Origin: Dicaeum eximium
Taxonomy: Eukaryota > Chordata > Aves > Passeriformes > Dicaeidae
Assembly (NCBI GenBank): GCA_013396995.1
Contig: VWZP01006697.1
Location: 310,001-374,000 of the forward strand
Reading direction: 5' to 3'
Length of the DNA: 64,000 bases
Position 1 is the first letter of the stretch. Each line of letters opens with the position of its first letter. This document shows positions 1-14,663 of this stretch, one piece after another. Below the pieces are notes generated by a model, which worked only from the letters and a program-made list of their open reading frames with translations, had not been told where the DNA came from and searched no databases. Both the position numbers and the translations under genes were made by a program.

Positions 1-3000
1 TTCAACAGCTTTAGTCTGTCACAACTTTGTGTATCCAAGCCCAAGTTAGAGCATCCTTTCCCCTTCCAGGTGCAAAGCACCTCTGCACTTGATCATCTCC
101 TTTGGAGAGGGATAAATTTCACAACCTTGGCTCTTCTTGACCTCCTCCCTTCCTGCCTGGGTTTGGCCCAGAGGTGAAATATCTGAAAATAAGCCACTTT
201 GCAGGGTAAAAAACCTGAGCAGCCTGTATTCAGCTGAGCAAAGTGTAAAAAAGTGGACATGTCTATTTCTGGTGACCCAGTACATTTGTGAAGCATTTAC
301 AGCAGTCTAAGTCTATGTCATCACATTCACATTTTACTAAACAGCAGATTTGCTTTGAAAACAGCACTGTTGTGATATAAAAGTGATGTATGCAGCTCTT
401 TTGGGCATGTTCCTATTTTTATGGTCATGAAACTTGAAAGAAGTTGAAATGCATGCACTTCTAGCTTTCAGTTATCCCTGTTAAATGTGTTAACCAGAAG
501 CCAAATAAAATAGGCTGGATCTTGGGGCGTGAAAACCAACTCAGGCATGTAGAGCACAAATTATGGATCTGCAATGTATGGATCAGCTTTGCAGAACTTC
601 CTCATTACATAATTGCTTTATCTCAGCAGATTTCAGTGGAATAGGTACTGTTCTCTTAAATTAATCTGGTGACATCTGGAGAAAAAACACTGTCAAAAAT
701 TATAGAAATAAAATGCATAAAATCACAAAGTAAATGCAAACCCTTTTATTGCTGCTTCTTGTAAAGCCAGCAGTATTGCTCAGGAAAACAGAAGCTACCA
801 TACATCTGAGATGCCATGAGAAAGACTTGGACATGTTCAAGGATTGCTGCACCCTCCCCTGTGATACTTCTTTGCAGGTGTGCAGTGCCTATGTATGCAA
901 AGCAGATTGTTATGGTGCTAAGCACTATTTCTAAGGTGTCCATGGTTAACCCCAGCCTTGAGGGCACTTTTCCAGAGCAGGTGGCACTTTGCATCATGTT
1001 TGCACTCACTGTGGACGTTTTTTAAAAACAGAGCAAGTCTCCAAGCAGTAGGGAATCAGGATTCACCCTCAGAGCTCAGTCATGTGATGCATTATGGCTC
1101 TTCTGTCACAACAGCTGTGCGTGTCTCGGTCCTACAGCAGCAGATTTTCTTGCAGTTTGCTTAAGACAAGCTGTCTCTGATGGTTGCTTCTTGTCTTGTT
1201 TTGGTGAAAATCCATCTGTCACCTACTTAGAGGATAAAGCCGTAGAGGAAAGAGTGCAGAAACATGGGAAAACATCAGATAACTACAACTACATATACTA
1301 TATAATACACTGTACAAATAACAATGAGTAATTTGAAAACACTAAAAATTGTAATTTATGTTAATTTTTCATGCAGTCTGACTGGTAATTGCTTAAAAAA
1401 AAGCTTCAGGTTTAAAAATATGAATAGGAAGTTGTATTTGAAAACCTCTCTCTTAGCAGCCATCATGATCTACAATTTGAAAAATTATTTGAGAATAGTT
1501 GGACTCCACAGGCGCTATAAGAAACCAGTTATCAGGGGTTTTTTCAGCCACTGCCTCCCAGGAAAACCATTTTTCATTATCTAAACAAATACATGTGGAT
1601 GTAAGTGCACTCCTTGGTTTAAAGCTTCTAAGAATTCTGTTGCATTTCTTTTACTTAGATTAGAAATTCCAGGTGTAATTAATCCAAAACTCACAGCGAA
1701 TTTTACAGAATTAAAAAATAAACTGAAGTTACCCCAAGAATTTTCCCTTTCTCAAATCTTCAGTGTTGGTCTTAGTCGGTAAAAAATAGTACAGAGTGTG
1801 CCCCCTTGTAACTCTGCTGTTCCTAAAGACTTTACTGTCAGCACACTTATTGACTCAGGCTAAGGCGTGACAATAATCAAATTGTGCCTCCTGACAAGGT
1901 AAAATAGAGCCAAAATGGCCAGTAACTTTTCCACTTTCAAAGGAAAAATAGTTCGTTGGTTTTGAGAATAAGGTACTTTAAAGTTGAATAATCCTAAGAA
2001 ATCAAAGGACTTATTCTCACTTTCTCTTTCTTTCATGCAGTTTTAAAATCTGTCCTTAATTGGTAGTTGTTGATTGCATTGTTTTGGGATTTTTCCTTGT
2101 TTTTTTTATTTGTTGAAAATTAAAGTCGCATAGCTTGAAATCACCTACATTAATCACAGTGTCCAGAAAATGTAATTGTTTGAATAAATAAGAGTTGTTT
2201 TATAATACCACTAGAAATCTACATGACATTATTTGCATGTTATTCTCTGAATCTAATTTGCTGTTGGTTTTAAATAAGGATTCAGTTCTTTGGTTTTTCA
2301 GAGAATTTATTAGACAACATGTAACATACAATAGGAATTCTCAAAACTCTGTTATAATGGTAAAACAGACTAAATCCTAAAACTTGTATCAAAGCCAGAG
2401 TAAAATAATTTTGCCAAGAGAAGGCTGCAGAAATTGTGTTACTGTCAGTTGCATTTTATGGCCAGGCTGTAGGATGAGAGAGGAATAAATTGGTGGCTGA
2501 TGGATCTTAGTGTGTTCTGGAGTACAAGGAATATTGAGGGCTACAGCTGTGTTGATATGTGGGACATTGCTGTGATTTTGGTAGGACTTGTAGACATGTG
2601 GGAAAGGGAGGGACCAGTCAGTTTCACCCACCTTGCTGCCTTCTTACTCCACTGCTTCAGAGCAGATGATGTGCTCTGATCCTCCTCTGGGGGTGCATAA
2701 ACATTGCATTTCTACATAATTTACTGGATACTGTACAGAAGAAAATATCTAATTTAATGAAAACAAACAGAAGCATTACTGGAATTTCACAGACAGAATG
2801 AGGATCTAATTAGTTAATGGCAACAACTGGCTCCAGCATAACTGTTCCTGTCTCAGTGGCATTTCTTGCCACAGGTGTCAGTGGCAGAAGTGACAAAAGG
2901 CTGTGGCACAATACGAAACGATCCCCATGCCACCAGAGCTGCGATCAGCTCTCTTGTATTTGCAAAGGAGCACTTCCTGCCAGCAAGCTGGATAACTACA

Positions 3001-6000
3001 CTGTGTCAGACCCAGCAGTTTGTTCTGTGCATCTGTCAAGTGCTATGTGCTCCTGGTGGTTTTATGCTCACTCAAGTTATCAAGCAAGGACCGTTTAGTC
3101 TGGCACAGAGGAGCCTGTCCACTTTGCAATATGAGCACTAAGACAACAAACAAAGGTTTTGTACCTGAGAGTGTAAAGACCTTCTGATCAATCACAGGCC
3201 AGAATAGGGCTAAAGAGACAGCTACAGCACAGGCCTTTTTATTTGGTAACTTTGATAACATCTATAATAAAAATTAATAGAAATGCCTATGGAAATAAAG
3301 TATTACTCCGTAGCAGAGGTTGTATTCCTAAATAGACTAGCAAAAGGCTGCCACATTTTTCAAGTACACATAAGCCCAGGTTTAAGGCTTGTGCTAGATA
3401 TGAGATGCAGATACAGTCACAGTATCTCTGCAGTCTGCATTTAATCCACAAACAACCCCGAAACAATGAAAAATGCTTTTTCTGCCTGTGTGGGGGATGT
3501 TGTTAATGTCAGAATACTCTGGCAGGCAGAGATTTCGTGCGTATTATTTGTGTTAATGAGCCCCGCTTTTGCTGTAATTCCAGATTTACATTTCCAGGAA
3601 GCCCGTGTCAGGTGAATTTCACCTACAAATGTAGGTGCAAAGTAATGTACGGGCAAAGCAGCTCTCAAAAGCTGCCTATGTGAGCATACCTTTTTCACTA
3701 TGTATGTTTTCCACTCCCCAGGTCACCCTAGGAACATCACCTGGTTATTTTCCATTAAGAACTTGTGTATTGTAGCATTGGGGTATGCGTACTAATTTGT
3801 AAGTGAAATACATTTACCTACATAACTTCTTTACATTCTATAGCATAACAAAAAGAGATTCATAACATCAGGAATATCAAAATATGATAAAACCAGATGC
3901 TTTCCAGAAAAATGAAAAGAAAACTTCTGGGCACATGTAAAGGCTTCCCTAGCAATGACTTGAGACACATTTCAGCCACTTTCACCCATATCAGACATGA
4001 TCGGAAGTCAGTGCTGTCACAGCCGAGCAATCGTGAGGGTGAAAGCAGACAACAAAGGAGTCAGAATGAAACATTTGCAGCAAACTGTCAAAAAATTACA
4101 CTAAAGATAGATTAAGAGCTGCCACAGATGTGTAACATGCGGAAATGAGTGACAAATCACTGCAGTGACCTAAAATGAATATGTAATCCTATTTCACTAT
4201 TCTAATTGGCTTTGTGAAGCAATGCCCAAAATTTTAGCATAACCTGTTCACAAACATCATTGATTTCAAAATGTGAGAAGTGAGATCATTAGTCTTCTGG
4301 AAGCTGTTGGGGAAATGTACAACAGAGTTACAGACCTTTATGTAAATGTTCCTGAAAACCTGTTCTATCCTATATTTGGGTGTGTGGGGTTTAATTATGA
4401 GTACGATCAAAGACATCTTGAAAAGAGCTAATCCTGTTTTATGTGTATGCAACTCCATCTACATTAATTATATCTCAAGATCACAGAACTTGCTTACAAG
4501 CAATAATGATAGTGATGCAAATTATATTGTGGCATTGGAAGACCATTTCACTGCCAACAGAGGCAGAATGGATTACCCTTCTTTGTGACATTTAATTAGG
4601 GTATATAGTCTTCTAGAGAACCTCTTCTGTGGCAAAAAATATAGAACTTTCTCAATTAAAACAAAACACTTGTTGTTAAAACACAGCTGTCGTATTTATA
4701 ATGGAAGTCTAATGCAAATATATTTGGGGTTAAATCCTCTGCTTTTGAACATCAGCAATTCTGTCATCACCGTTCTCTCAGATTCAATGAAGGATGTGTA
4801 CTGATGAATGTGGTCATCATATGAGAGCCATTTAAAGTGTTGACAGAATTCCAAAAGATTTCAACTTCTTTTTTTTTGTAAGTAACAGAACTCGTTATTT
4901 CTCTTCTGAGTGACATTCCATTCTGCTTGGAGTTTTCTTTTATTCTGAATTAGTCAAAACCAGCATTTAAAAAAGTTTCTGGGAAAATCTTTTTCCAGTG
5001 TGTGCATCTTTTGGCCATTTAAAAAAATTATTTCCACTAAGTTTTGTGAGTTCTGTCCCATTTTTCTAATTTCCTTTCTCCTAAAGTTACATGGAGTTTT
5101 TGAAAGTTGTTTCATATTGCTGCAATATTTCCTGTTCACGAAGTTGAAAATGCTTTTTATCAGCTTCTCTGGCGTATTTATTTCAGTCCTGATAAGAAGC
5201 AGGCATTCACCTTGGCTATAAAGAACAATACATTTTCTTAAGGGAAGTTAATTTTAGTGAAAAAAAAAAAAATAGAAGCTTGCTGAGTGGAACTCTTGCT
5301 TTGCATTTTGCAAGCTTAGTCCTCTCATGTGTGCTTTTTCCAAATGCGGATAAAGAAGATTCTGTGGAAAGGAAAAGTGCATAAATACTTGGACCAAACG
5401 AACTTTGAATGTGAGGGAAGATAAAAATCTCAGTAGGTATGAGAGCTATACAGTGAAAGGATAACTAAGAGCAAAAGAAGAAAATGGTCATCTTTTCCCA
5501 TGCCTTCTTCTTATCCCTGAGGTAGAAGGATCTACCTGCCTTTGTCACACAGTGGGATTGATAATGCAAAGGACAAATATTCTTCTCTGTCATTATGTCT
5601 TTATAGGTCTCTTCCTGCTGTGCTTAAGCGGCACAAACTCCCACAGAGTTTTCTTTTGTAAGGATGAAATAATCAGTCCCTGACAGGGTAGAACCAAGAG
5701 ACAGGTAGGGTAGCATTTACCTCACACCTCCTGGAACACATATGGATCTTCTTCCAAGCAGAGAAGTAAAGGCGAATTTTCCGAATCTTAAATCTGAAGA
5801 AGTAGTATAAAAAGGTAGTCAAAGGGCTAGCAGATCGTGCCTGATGCAAATTTGATGAGAATAACTCAGTTTAAAAGGGTGCCTTCTGTCTTGAAAGAAG
5901 TCTGTTGACAAAGTAAAGCAAATCACAGGAAATGCATGTAGAACTGCAAGTTTGGTGATTGTTTAGAGGGGTGAGAGGAACCTCCAAACGTATGCAAGAG

Positions 6001-9000
6001 TGTCAGACTCTTCTGAATACAGTACAATCTGCCAAGAAAACAAAGAAGATAATGACATTGGTTACAGAGCAAGAGAAATGAGAAACTTGTAATGAAAATA
6101 TATTAATACCAGGTTAATGGTGGTAACTGCTGTTATAAAAGAATGTGATAAGCCAGAACAGCCATGGCTCAAATCAATCATTTTCCATCCACACACAGGT
6201 TGTCTGAATGTAGAAGGGCTGCATATCCATATAGACAGGTTGAACCTAATTTAGCATCATTCAGAATTGATGATGGGTAGGAGGTGGAAGAAAGAAAAGA
6301 AGTGCAAGCCCCTCTGCAGTTATGTAATGACACATCAACATGATCTCTCTCACATCTGTCTGATGGTATACCAAAGAAATGAATTTGCAAGTGCTCAGGT
6401 GAACTTTGGAAGAGGATCCAAATTCTGAATTAACATCAAGGTACTCTGAATTTCTTCTTTTTTGTCTTACAGAAATGATCTGACAAAACGAACTTCAAAT
6501 GAGAAGTTATTTTATCATCTATATTGGAAAAAAAATCACTGCTAATGCAACAGTACTAAATGCTAGCGAAACAACCCTTTCTAGTTGCTGTACCTTGGGA
6601 GGAAAGAACTAAGACAACTGTTTGCTAAAATTTGTCTATAATTTGTAGGAGACCATGACCTTAAAATATGTTTGTCACGTTCACGTGAAGCCTTTTATTT
6701 GGATTAGATTATTGTTCCTGAATGCTTGCTTCCTCCTCCGATTCTTATTGTAAAAACATCTAAAAGTTTTTACTTTCAAAAAATGTGTGCAGTGTATCCA
6801 CATTAACAATTCAAAGGTGGTAAAACACGGAAAACTTCTAACCCAAGAGGCAAAAGTTTGGACGTAAATATATACAGGTTTTAATAATGAAACTCTGAAG
6901 CCTGATAAGCAGATAGCAAGAGTCATAGATCCTATCAGAAGCCAGATGAATTTTGAAAACGGCAAATGAATATATTACCTTTAAAAAGATCTGTCTGGGA
7001 CCAGCATTATTGTATTGAAAATACCGGTGTTGTTTCTGGGATTTGGAATTTTTATATTACTTGGTCAAAACCTTGACTGCCTAAGACTTGGATTACCTGC
7101 AATCCTGGTTTCTTGTTTTCTTCATGTGAGTTCCAAATAGACTTATTAACTGGACCTCATATTACAGGTGAAATTTGTTCATTCATTTCAGTCTCACCTG
7201 TAAAGGATTAAATATTTTGTGTTTTGATTGGGCTTTATTAAGACTAACAAGAAAGGGAGGCTTCTGCTGACCTTTTGTTCAGATCTGGACTTTGCCCTAG
7301 AGATAGACACAGGAAGGCACTGGTTTCTGGAACACGTTTGTTTTACTGGTCTACAAAGACTGCCAAGAAGCTTCACAGGATCTGCTCCCAGGCCTTCCCT
7401 CACAACAGTTTGGGAAGCATATGCATTAGAAGAAAAGGACTCCCTAACACTTTTTTCTTTTATGGATGTTAATATGGCTGAAGACATTTTTGTGAGGTAG
7501 TTATGTTTTAAGGTGCATTAGGTGCTCTGTTGCCTCTTTTTACACGGCTACTGTTCATTTTAATATTTTCTAAGAGCATCTGTAATGTGTGATAGATGTT
7601 AATGTCACTTATAAAATTAAATTAACTAGGATGTTCTGAAATTGTCTTTAAAGGTCAAATTACAATAATCTTACCCAGAGCAGTACTTTTACTCAGGGGT
7701 AGGTCTAGGTAAATCAATAGCACTATAGAAGAAATAAGGTTAGATACATAAAAGGATTTTGGCACCACATATCCTCCAAAATGTACTTATCAGTACAACC
7801 TAAATTCATAGGTTTAAGTTCTCTGAATCCTTGTTGGTTCTCTGACATACTTGAAGACATGAAAAATTTAACTTTTAAACTATCTATCTAAAATTTTCCA
7901 TCAGTATGATTTCACAGTAACATAGAGATTTGCTTCTGAGTGGTCAGAAGACTTGATAATATGGAACATACATGTGTCTGCTTTCCTTTATTTCACCAGC
8001 TACTGCTGTTCTGCTATAATTTGCATGTTCCTTGCATCAGGAAACCGCATCCCAAAAATACCTGGAGCAGAGCAAAGTGCTCCAGTCATCAGCCCCATGA
8101 GTGCTCTGAACTATAGCTTGCTCAGTCTTTCTGTTAGCTGTTGTGTCTGACATAATCCTTTAGACTTGTTGAAAGCAAGAACTGAAACTTTAATACTGCT
8201 CTACAGAGGCCATAACTGTAATCTATGGTGCTATATTTCACTGACCTAATGTTTGAATAACTATTTTAGGAAAAGTACAAAGCTACCAGTAGAAGGATTG
8301 AGAAATACCCATACCAACACATCTGAGAGTTCTGACTTCTCAGCTGAAAGATGTGTACACATGAAGAAGGATCAGCAGGAAGTTTTGGAACTCGTTGCTT
8401 CTTTACTCCAAGCAGTTACTACAAAATATTTGAAGTACTGTGTGTTGTGGGGTTGCTGCAGGAATGGAGTGATTGTCCATACAAACCACATTGTGATTGA
8501 AAATCAAAATATGGAGCTGGGCAGCTCCAAGTAATCTTTTTTGTTTCTTTCTAGTACAAAAATAGCATTGTAAAAATGAGATGGAAGGCTTTCCAGTAAA
8601 AAAAAGTCTCAGTCTGGTTTTTAATCACTCATTTGGGCATGCATCCCTGCTCAGTTATGATTGAACCTATCAGGATACCACTCCTCCGGGCTGTGTGGCT
8701 TCCACTCTTAGCTGTTTGTTCCAGTAGATTTTCTAAGTCTCAACAGGGACAAAGGCAAGTACTTGCTTGTGAAGACACAACGTATTAAGGTAGTAATTTT
8801 TCATTTTTAATGACTGTCATGACTACCCTTCAGCTGCCGAGTGCATCATTTAGCTCCTTGTTCTCAATGGCATTCATTGAACTGTCAGCATTTGTCATTT
8901 GCTGTGCACACAGTGCTATTGCAGATGTTCCTGCTTCTGCTAATGCCCAGCTCTGATACTTGGAAAGGGTGGCTTGTTGCCTTTGTATGCCTTCGCATGA

Positions 9001-10839
9001 TCAGAGGGATAAACCCTCAGGGCATCCATTGTATACGAGGTTCCTGCTCCATCACTCATTTTTCACTACATAGAAATAAATGAATCAAAACTCTGCTACA
9101 GATATTTCAAAAATTGGGGAAAGACTCGATTAAGACCCCTTCTTGAGCTTCCTTTTGCAAACATCTAGACCCAATCCATTTTATCTCAAAAAAATGGAGC
9201 TTTAAGACATCTCCCTCTGAACCCAGTTGGCCTTTATTTTTTCCCTATTCAAAGTCCTATACTGAGGTGAATGGGAAGTATTTTACAGGGTGCTTGCAGC
9301 TCTACTTAGGTATGGTGTCAAACTAGTTGCAGGTGGGATCCAAAAGCGTGTATAGCTGCTTGGCTTTCCAGGCACAGTTTTCTTATCCTTTCCATGAAAT
9401 GTCAGTAGTCTGATCCATGCATTTGATGTGACAGTAATGTTTGGCCCTCATGAGGAAGTGAAGGGTATAAACCAGCTCCCTTTCTCAAAAGGAGAGAGAT
9501 ACAGCCAGGCCCATGTATGTTTATAGCACTGCTATGTGGAAGGAATCTCTTCTGTGTGCTTATTTTAAGTAAGTTTAGAGCCCCTTTATGCAGTAGAACT
9601 GGGAACAGGATCTGCTGTCCTTTGGTCTGCTTCTCAAAGTAAAGGCAGCAGCTGAGTGAGAGAAGGTGAAAGTAACAGTTTCTTATTTATGAAAAAAAAA
9701 ACAAAACCAAAAACAAACCAAACCCCCAAAATACAACAAAGGAAAAGCAATATGAAGGACACTTGGTGCAATATACAATGCTCCTGAGTCTGCCATCCTG
9801 TCACTGTGAGTCCTCAGACAAGTCACATACTTTCTTTTCCCAACCTACAGAAGCTGGGAATAGCAATGATGTCTGTAAAGCTCCTTGAGACCTGTGTGTG
9901 AAAAATGCTAGCAGTGTACTGATTTTCTTTTTCTATCTTTTTTTTTTTTTTTCTGTTGTAAAAGATGGAAAGGAACAGGATGCCAAGGAAACTTTGGCAA
10001 ACTGCTTGCTTCCTGCTGTGTTCCCTGTCTCTGCTTGTCCCTGCTATATAATTAGTTTTTAAGTCTTAAGTTTCTGGATATACTTTGCTGCTCACTGTTG
10101 CACATCGTATTCCTTGTATATCAAGCCCAGTGGAGCCCTCACCCCTACTAGGTGTTCTAGTGAGCCAAATGAGACAGAGAGGAGTAAGCCACCTTCTGGA
10201 GAAAAGGTTACAGTAAGGAAAAAAAAAAAGGTTCATGCATAGCAGCTTCTGGTTTTTATTTAATCTAAAATTTCTAGGGCAATTCATCTACTCACTTTCT
10301 TCTGCCAGTGGTTTTATAAACTCTCTGCTGTCCCCAGATTGGCCTGTAAAGCACGCTCTGTCATTTACTGGAAAGGTTTTATGGAGAAAGAAAACAGGAA
10401 TATTTAGTTAGGTAGTAGTTCAGGGCAGTCTAAATAGGCAAGGAGAATTACTACTGCTACCTACTGTCCAATATAAACTGTTTTGTTTGCATCTGCTCTT
10501 TCTCCTTGAGATGCTGTTTATTTCCCTGCATTCTTTATGCATGATTTAAATAAAGGGAAACAACTAATCAGCAAATGAATGAGAGCAAAGGGAAACTTAT
10601 ACAGTTTGTGGATTCCAATCTACGTGGCAATATACGTGTATTTGATGATTTTCAGGAACTTCACTGCAGAATATTTCAGGCTACAAAGCAGGAAAAGAGT
10701 TTTTAAGAACATTTGTGAATATATTAGTACTTTTAATCAATTTTTATCTTAGCTACAGAGATTTGTTTTGGTTGGTTGGTTTGTTGGGGTTTTTAAAAAA
10801 ATATATTGCTCAGAAAGCTACAGTAAAAATAATGAAATA
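1..10839. other. AT-rich noncoding DNA, no gene recognised
   Basis: Stops are frequent in all six frames and no frame resembles a protein family I know. CpG is rare. Low-complexity pieces include a 13-A run at 5260-5272, an A-rich A/C tract at about 9690-9741 and a 16-T run at 9937-9952. A frame open over 92 codons at 2866-3141 (plus) and neighbouring overlapping frames sit in slightly GC-richer sequence; they show no recognisable domain and I do not call them a gene. Conserved regulatory elements could be present, but single-sequence reading cannot show conservation. Confidence 0.7.
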
Positions 10840-11565
10840 TTAGTTTCTTGATATAGAACTGTGAAGATTGGCAAATAATTCTAAGATCAGTAAGTTCAAC
10901 TTCATCAAGCACTGTCATGTTCCTCACTAAACCACGTCCCTGAGTGCCATATTCCCACACTTTCTGAACACTTCCAGGGGTCGTTATCTTACCACTTCCC
11001 TGGTGGCCTGTTTCAGTACTTGACCACCCTTTCAGTGGAGAACTTTTTCCTAATTTCCAATCTGAACCTCCCCTGGCACTACCTGAGGCCATTTCCTCTT
11101 GTTTAATCGCTTGTTACAAGGGAGAAGAGGCTGACCCTCGCCTCACTACAATCTCCTTTCAGGTTATGGTAGAGGCCAATATGGTCTCCCCAAGCCTCCT
11201 TTCCTATGGGCTTCCCCTTAGCCCCTTTAGCTGGGGCTAAACCCCCCAGCTCCCTCAGGTACTTCTCATCAGACTTGTGCTGCAGACCCCTCACCAGCTC
11301 CATTGCCCTTCTCTGGACACAGCTCCAGCTGGCTCCAGCCCCTCAATGTCCTTGAGGAGCCCAGAACCGGACACAGGATTTGAGGTGCTGCCTCACCAGT
11401 GCCGAGTAGAGGCAATACTCACTGCCCTGGTTCTGCTGGCCACACTATTGCTGATACAGGTCTCAGTGCCACTGGCCTTCCTGGCCACCTGGGCACACTG
11501 CTGGCTCGTGTTCAAAAGGCTGTCGATCACCACGCCGAGGTTCTTTTTTGAGAGGCAGCTAATTA
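10840..11565 (-). mobile_element. CR1 LINE fragment, 3' part, antisense
   Basis: This is a truncated, decayed copy of a CR1 retrotransposon, the dominant LINE of birds. Read on the minus strand it shows the C-terminal part of the ORF2 reverse-transcriptase polyprotein: LVRGLQHKSDEKYLREL at about 11300-11240, then GLYHNLKGDCSEARVSLFS at about 11175-11115. Both correspond to well-known CR1 C-terminal residues, and stops and frameshifts lie around and between them. In plus orientation the block carries typical antisense CR1 strings such as a 'cccttctctggacacagctcc' type segment near 11306 and 'cacactgctggctcg' near 11490. The CR1 3' end lies on the left, near 10840-10890, where the match fades. 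The right boundary is where similarity is lost and is approximate. No target-site duplication is seen, as usual for CR1. The copy cannot mobilise itself: the 5' part, including endonuclease and most of the polymerase, is missing. Confidence 0.93.
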
Positions 11566-13059
11566 CTCATTTCATTAAAGAACAATGCTGCAGATTCCAG
11601 TAGAAGAAGGAATTGCAACAGCCCTCACTAGTGTGAGTGACCAGTGTCAATAAAATGAGTGGGCTTCTCTCCTTTCCCTCTGCTTCCTTTTGTCCCCAGA
11701 AGGGTTTTCTGTCATTTCAGCAATGGCTGACAGGAGTCAGCTGAGTGCTGACACATATTGTGGCACCTGTAAGCGTTTTTGACATAATTGACATAGTTCT
11801 GCAGGGTTTTGACAAGTTTGTCAACCTAATGAATAGGCAACTGAGCTTTAAAACCTACACTAAAGGTCATATAAGTTGTTCAATGGAGGATGAAAAATTA
11901 TACTAAGCAAATAATAGTTTCTGACTTACTCTGCCTGAAAACAGCAAAGGTGGGGGGCACTTTACAACATTCCTCCTCCTATATTGTTTCTGATACTTAA
12001 TGAGAAGGGGAGAATGTTTTGGGGTTTTTTCTGGGTTTGTTATCTTTTTTAAAAATAAAAATTTGAGAAGCATTCACATATAGTAATATATTTAACAGGG
12101 AATGACCCTGCTTTGTTTGGTGCAACTGCTGTTGTCTTTTTATAAAAGCAGAGTAGATCTTCTTTATGAAACTAAGTAACTCCTCACAGCAACAAAGCAC
12201 CTGTAGTGTGCTATAGCTATGTATGTAACCTTGTGGTAATAAAAAAGTAAAAAATATTTGGTTTAAAAAACTCATCTACATTTAATCAAAACACTTTTAT
12301 TTTGCAGACAACCTGCAGAGCAAGCCAAATTGCTTGTACTGGCGGCTAGGATATAGCAAGTAGACAAGATATCCACAAATCAGCTTTTGCAGACATGTAA
12401 ACAACCAAATTTAATCTCAGACTTGGAGCAGGCTGAAAACCTACCCACAAAGGGTCACCACTGCCCAGCTGACAGGCAGCATGCCCTTGGATTGCTGCAA
12501 CTCACTTGCAGCTCCCTTCAGGGTGGAGCAATAAGAGCTATCAGAATACTCAGGTTTGGGTTTTTCTTCCTGAAGTTCTGTAAATTCCTTGTTCACAAGT
12601 AGATCTTGCAATATTTGAAAAAAATGTTATTTTGTTTTATATAGGGACATTATAGCTGCAGCTGTGCCTTCCCAAGGTCATAAACACTGGCAAGGGACAA
12701 CATATTTTTACTCTATTTTAGGGAAGAACTGGCATTTCTTCAGTTGCAGTTCCATACTGTTGTTTAAGTGACCCACAGCACAGAGGACTGCATTTAACTC
12801 ATATTTCTCCTCCTTGACAAGACAATGAGTCTACGAACTGACCTCACTGAGACTGGGATATTGACCGTGGTGGGGTTTTGTACCTAAATGGTGAAATAAG
12901 CATCCAATCAATAATATGTTTTCAGAGCAAACCACAGAGTGTTACAGTAATTTTAGCAGAGTCATCAGATCAGTAGCAACAATGAATTTTTATAAGATTA
13001 AAATTGCTTAATTGCACTTAATGACCACTTGACAGACACATATTATTTTGGACTACAGC

Positions 13060-13081
13060 AAAAAAAAAAAAAAAAAAAAAN
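13060..13081. repeat. Poly(A) run ending in an ambiguous base
   Basis: A run of 21 A residues at 13060-13080 is followed by N at 13081, the only undetermined base in the window. The true run length is probably uncertain, because homopolymers this long often cause base-calling or assembly error. The following 40 bases are purine-rich. No retrocopy body is recognisable on the 5' side, so I do not call it a retroposon tail. Confidence 0.9.
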
Positions 13082-14644
13082 TAGTGGAGAGAGAAGAGGG
13101 AGTAAGAAAGGAGGACCTAAACCCAGTATTTTTTTACCAGATTCCTTGGTTTACTGAACTGCTTTTCCAGCTGCATAAAATGGATGTATTTTCCTTTCAG
13201 GGAAAGGTAATATTTGTGATACAGAAGGCAATTTTCAAACTGTCTGTGAAGAACTCTGGTCTCCTATTAGGATATCTAAGCAGAACATCTTGCTTTGTAT
13301 ACACTACACCATACAGCACTTCTCTCTGTCTCCATGGTCATCTGGGGGTCATCGCTGTGGTGGTTTACTTGAGCACATTCCTGCAGCCTGGAATCTGCTT
13401 TAAACTTAGATGGATGTTAATGAGCTGTTACTGACTCTTCACCAGCAGGAGATAGCAAGAGGGTTTTGTCCTCTTTTCCTGAGCAGAAATGGCAAATAAA
13501 AGGTTTTGGGAGGCTCATTTGCTGAAAGAAAAGGAAAGGGTGAAGATACATGTAGTATATTTCTAGGTAAAATGGGAATATTGACAGAAGGGAATCAGTT
13601 AGCCTTGATGATATTTGCAATTAAACAAGCACATAAATTGAACCACGGGGTGTTTTTCTGTGCATTTGGAAATTCAAACATGTATCTACATTCCCCAGAA
13701 AGATTACTCTCTTGTAATGCATCAACCCATTGATCCACACAAGGCTGAACTCACTGCTATCTAAAAAACAGATAGATCATAATTTTGGGAGCCCTTAGCT
13801 TGTTTTGCTATTTGCAAAAATGAGAAAAAACCCCAAATAAACACAAACCCACAATTTTTATGGTTTTTTTTTTTTTGTTGAAGTAGGTAAGTACCAAGTT
13901 TTTAAATATAATTTCTCTCAGGTATTATGAAAATTTTCTTTTGCTTGTTCAGTTTGAGGTGGAAATATTATGCATGTGTCTTTATATCCAATATTGAGTT
14001 TACTGCTGTTTGAGGGCTTTGGAATCTCAGAGGCACAAGCCAGACTTTCTGAAGTGCAGTAACTCTAGTAATATTCATGCACTTTAATAGCTGTAAACCA
14101 GAATCTACTCTTGCTGTTCTCTTTCCCTTTCACTTTTATGTTTTTAATCGCATTTTCCACTCTTACCACTCCAGGCAATATGAGTCATGTTTCATCTGTT
14201 AGATGTGAACAAAGTATTTGCTTTTTTATTGTTATGCAGATCGTTGATATCATTCTGCCATATCTCCACTGATAATTCAGAAGACATTAGGGGACTGAAT
14301 ATAAGGATAAACTAACATTTACTTTACATGAGCTCCCCATGAAGACAATCAATTGGGCTGCGAATGAGGAATTGTTTGTTAGTCTGCAGCAGTTTCAGAA
14401 GTAAATATACTGATTCTTTTGAAAGGTTATAAACACTGCATGTGTAACCTCCTGGCACGAAAACCTTCAAATAGTTGACAACTGCAATGACATTTTTTCT
14501 TTCCAACTGTTGTAAATGTTCAGGTGGTCTGGAATATTAGGGTATTAGTGAGGAATTTTACCTGAATGTCACTGAACTTCAACTCACTTTAAAATTGAGT
14601 GCCAGGGTAAAAATATGAAAACTGTGAATACTTACTTTTTTTGG

Positions 14645-14663
14645 TTTTGTTTTGTTTTGTTTT
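14645..14663. repeat. (TTTTG)n simple repeat
   Basis: About four tandem TTTTG pentamers lie inside a T-rich stretch. Similar short TTTTG arrays occur at 18765-18795 and 47541-47559. They may have arisen independently from T-rich DNA. Confidence 0.85.

Noticed and set aside
2817..3141. Overlapping 93- and 91-codon frames
   Set aside because: Two different frames are open over the same DNA, with no domain, no start context of note and no flanking splice sites I trust.
11277..11603. 108-codon plus-strand frame
   Set aside because: It is the antisense of the CR1 ORF2 remnant. The coding sense is the minus strand.
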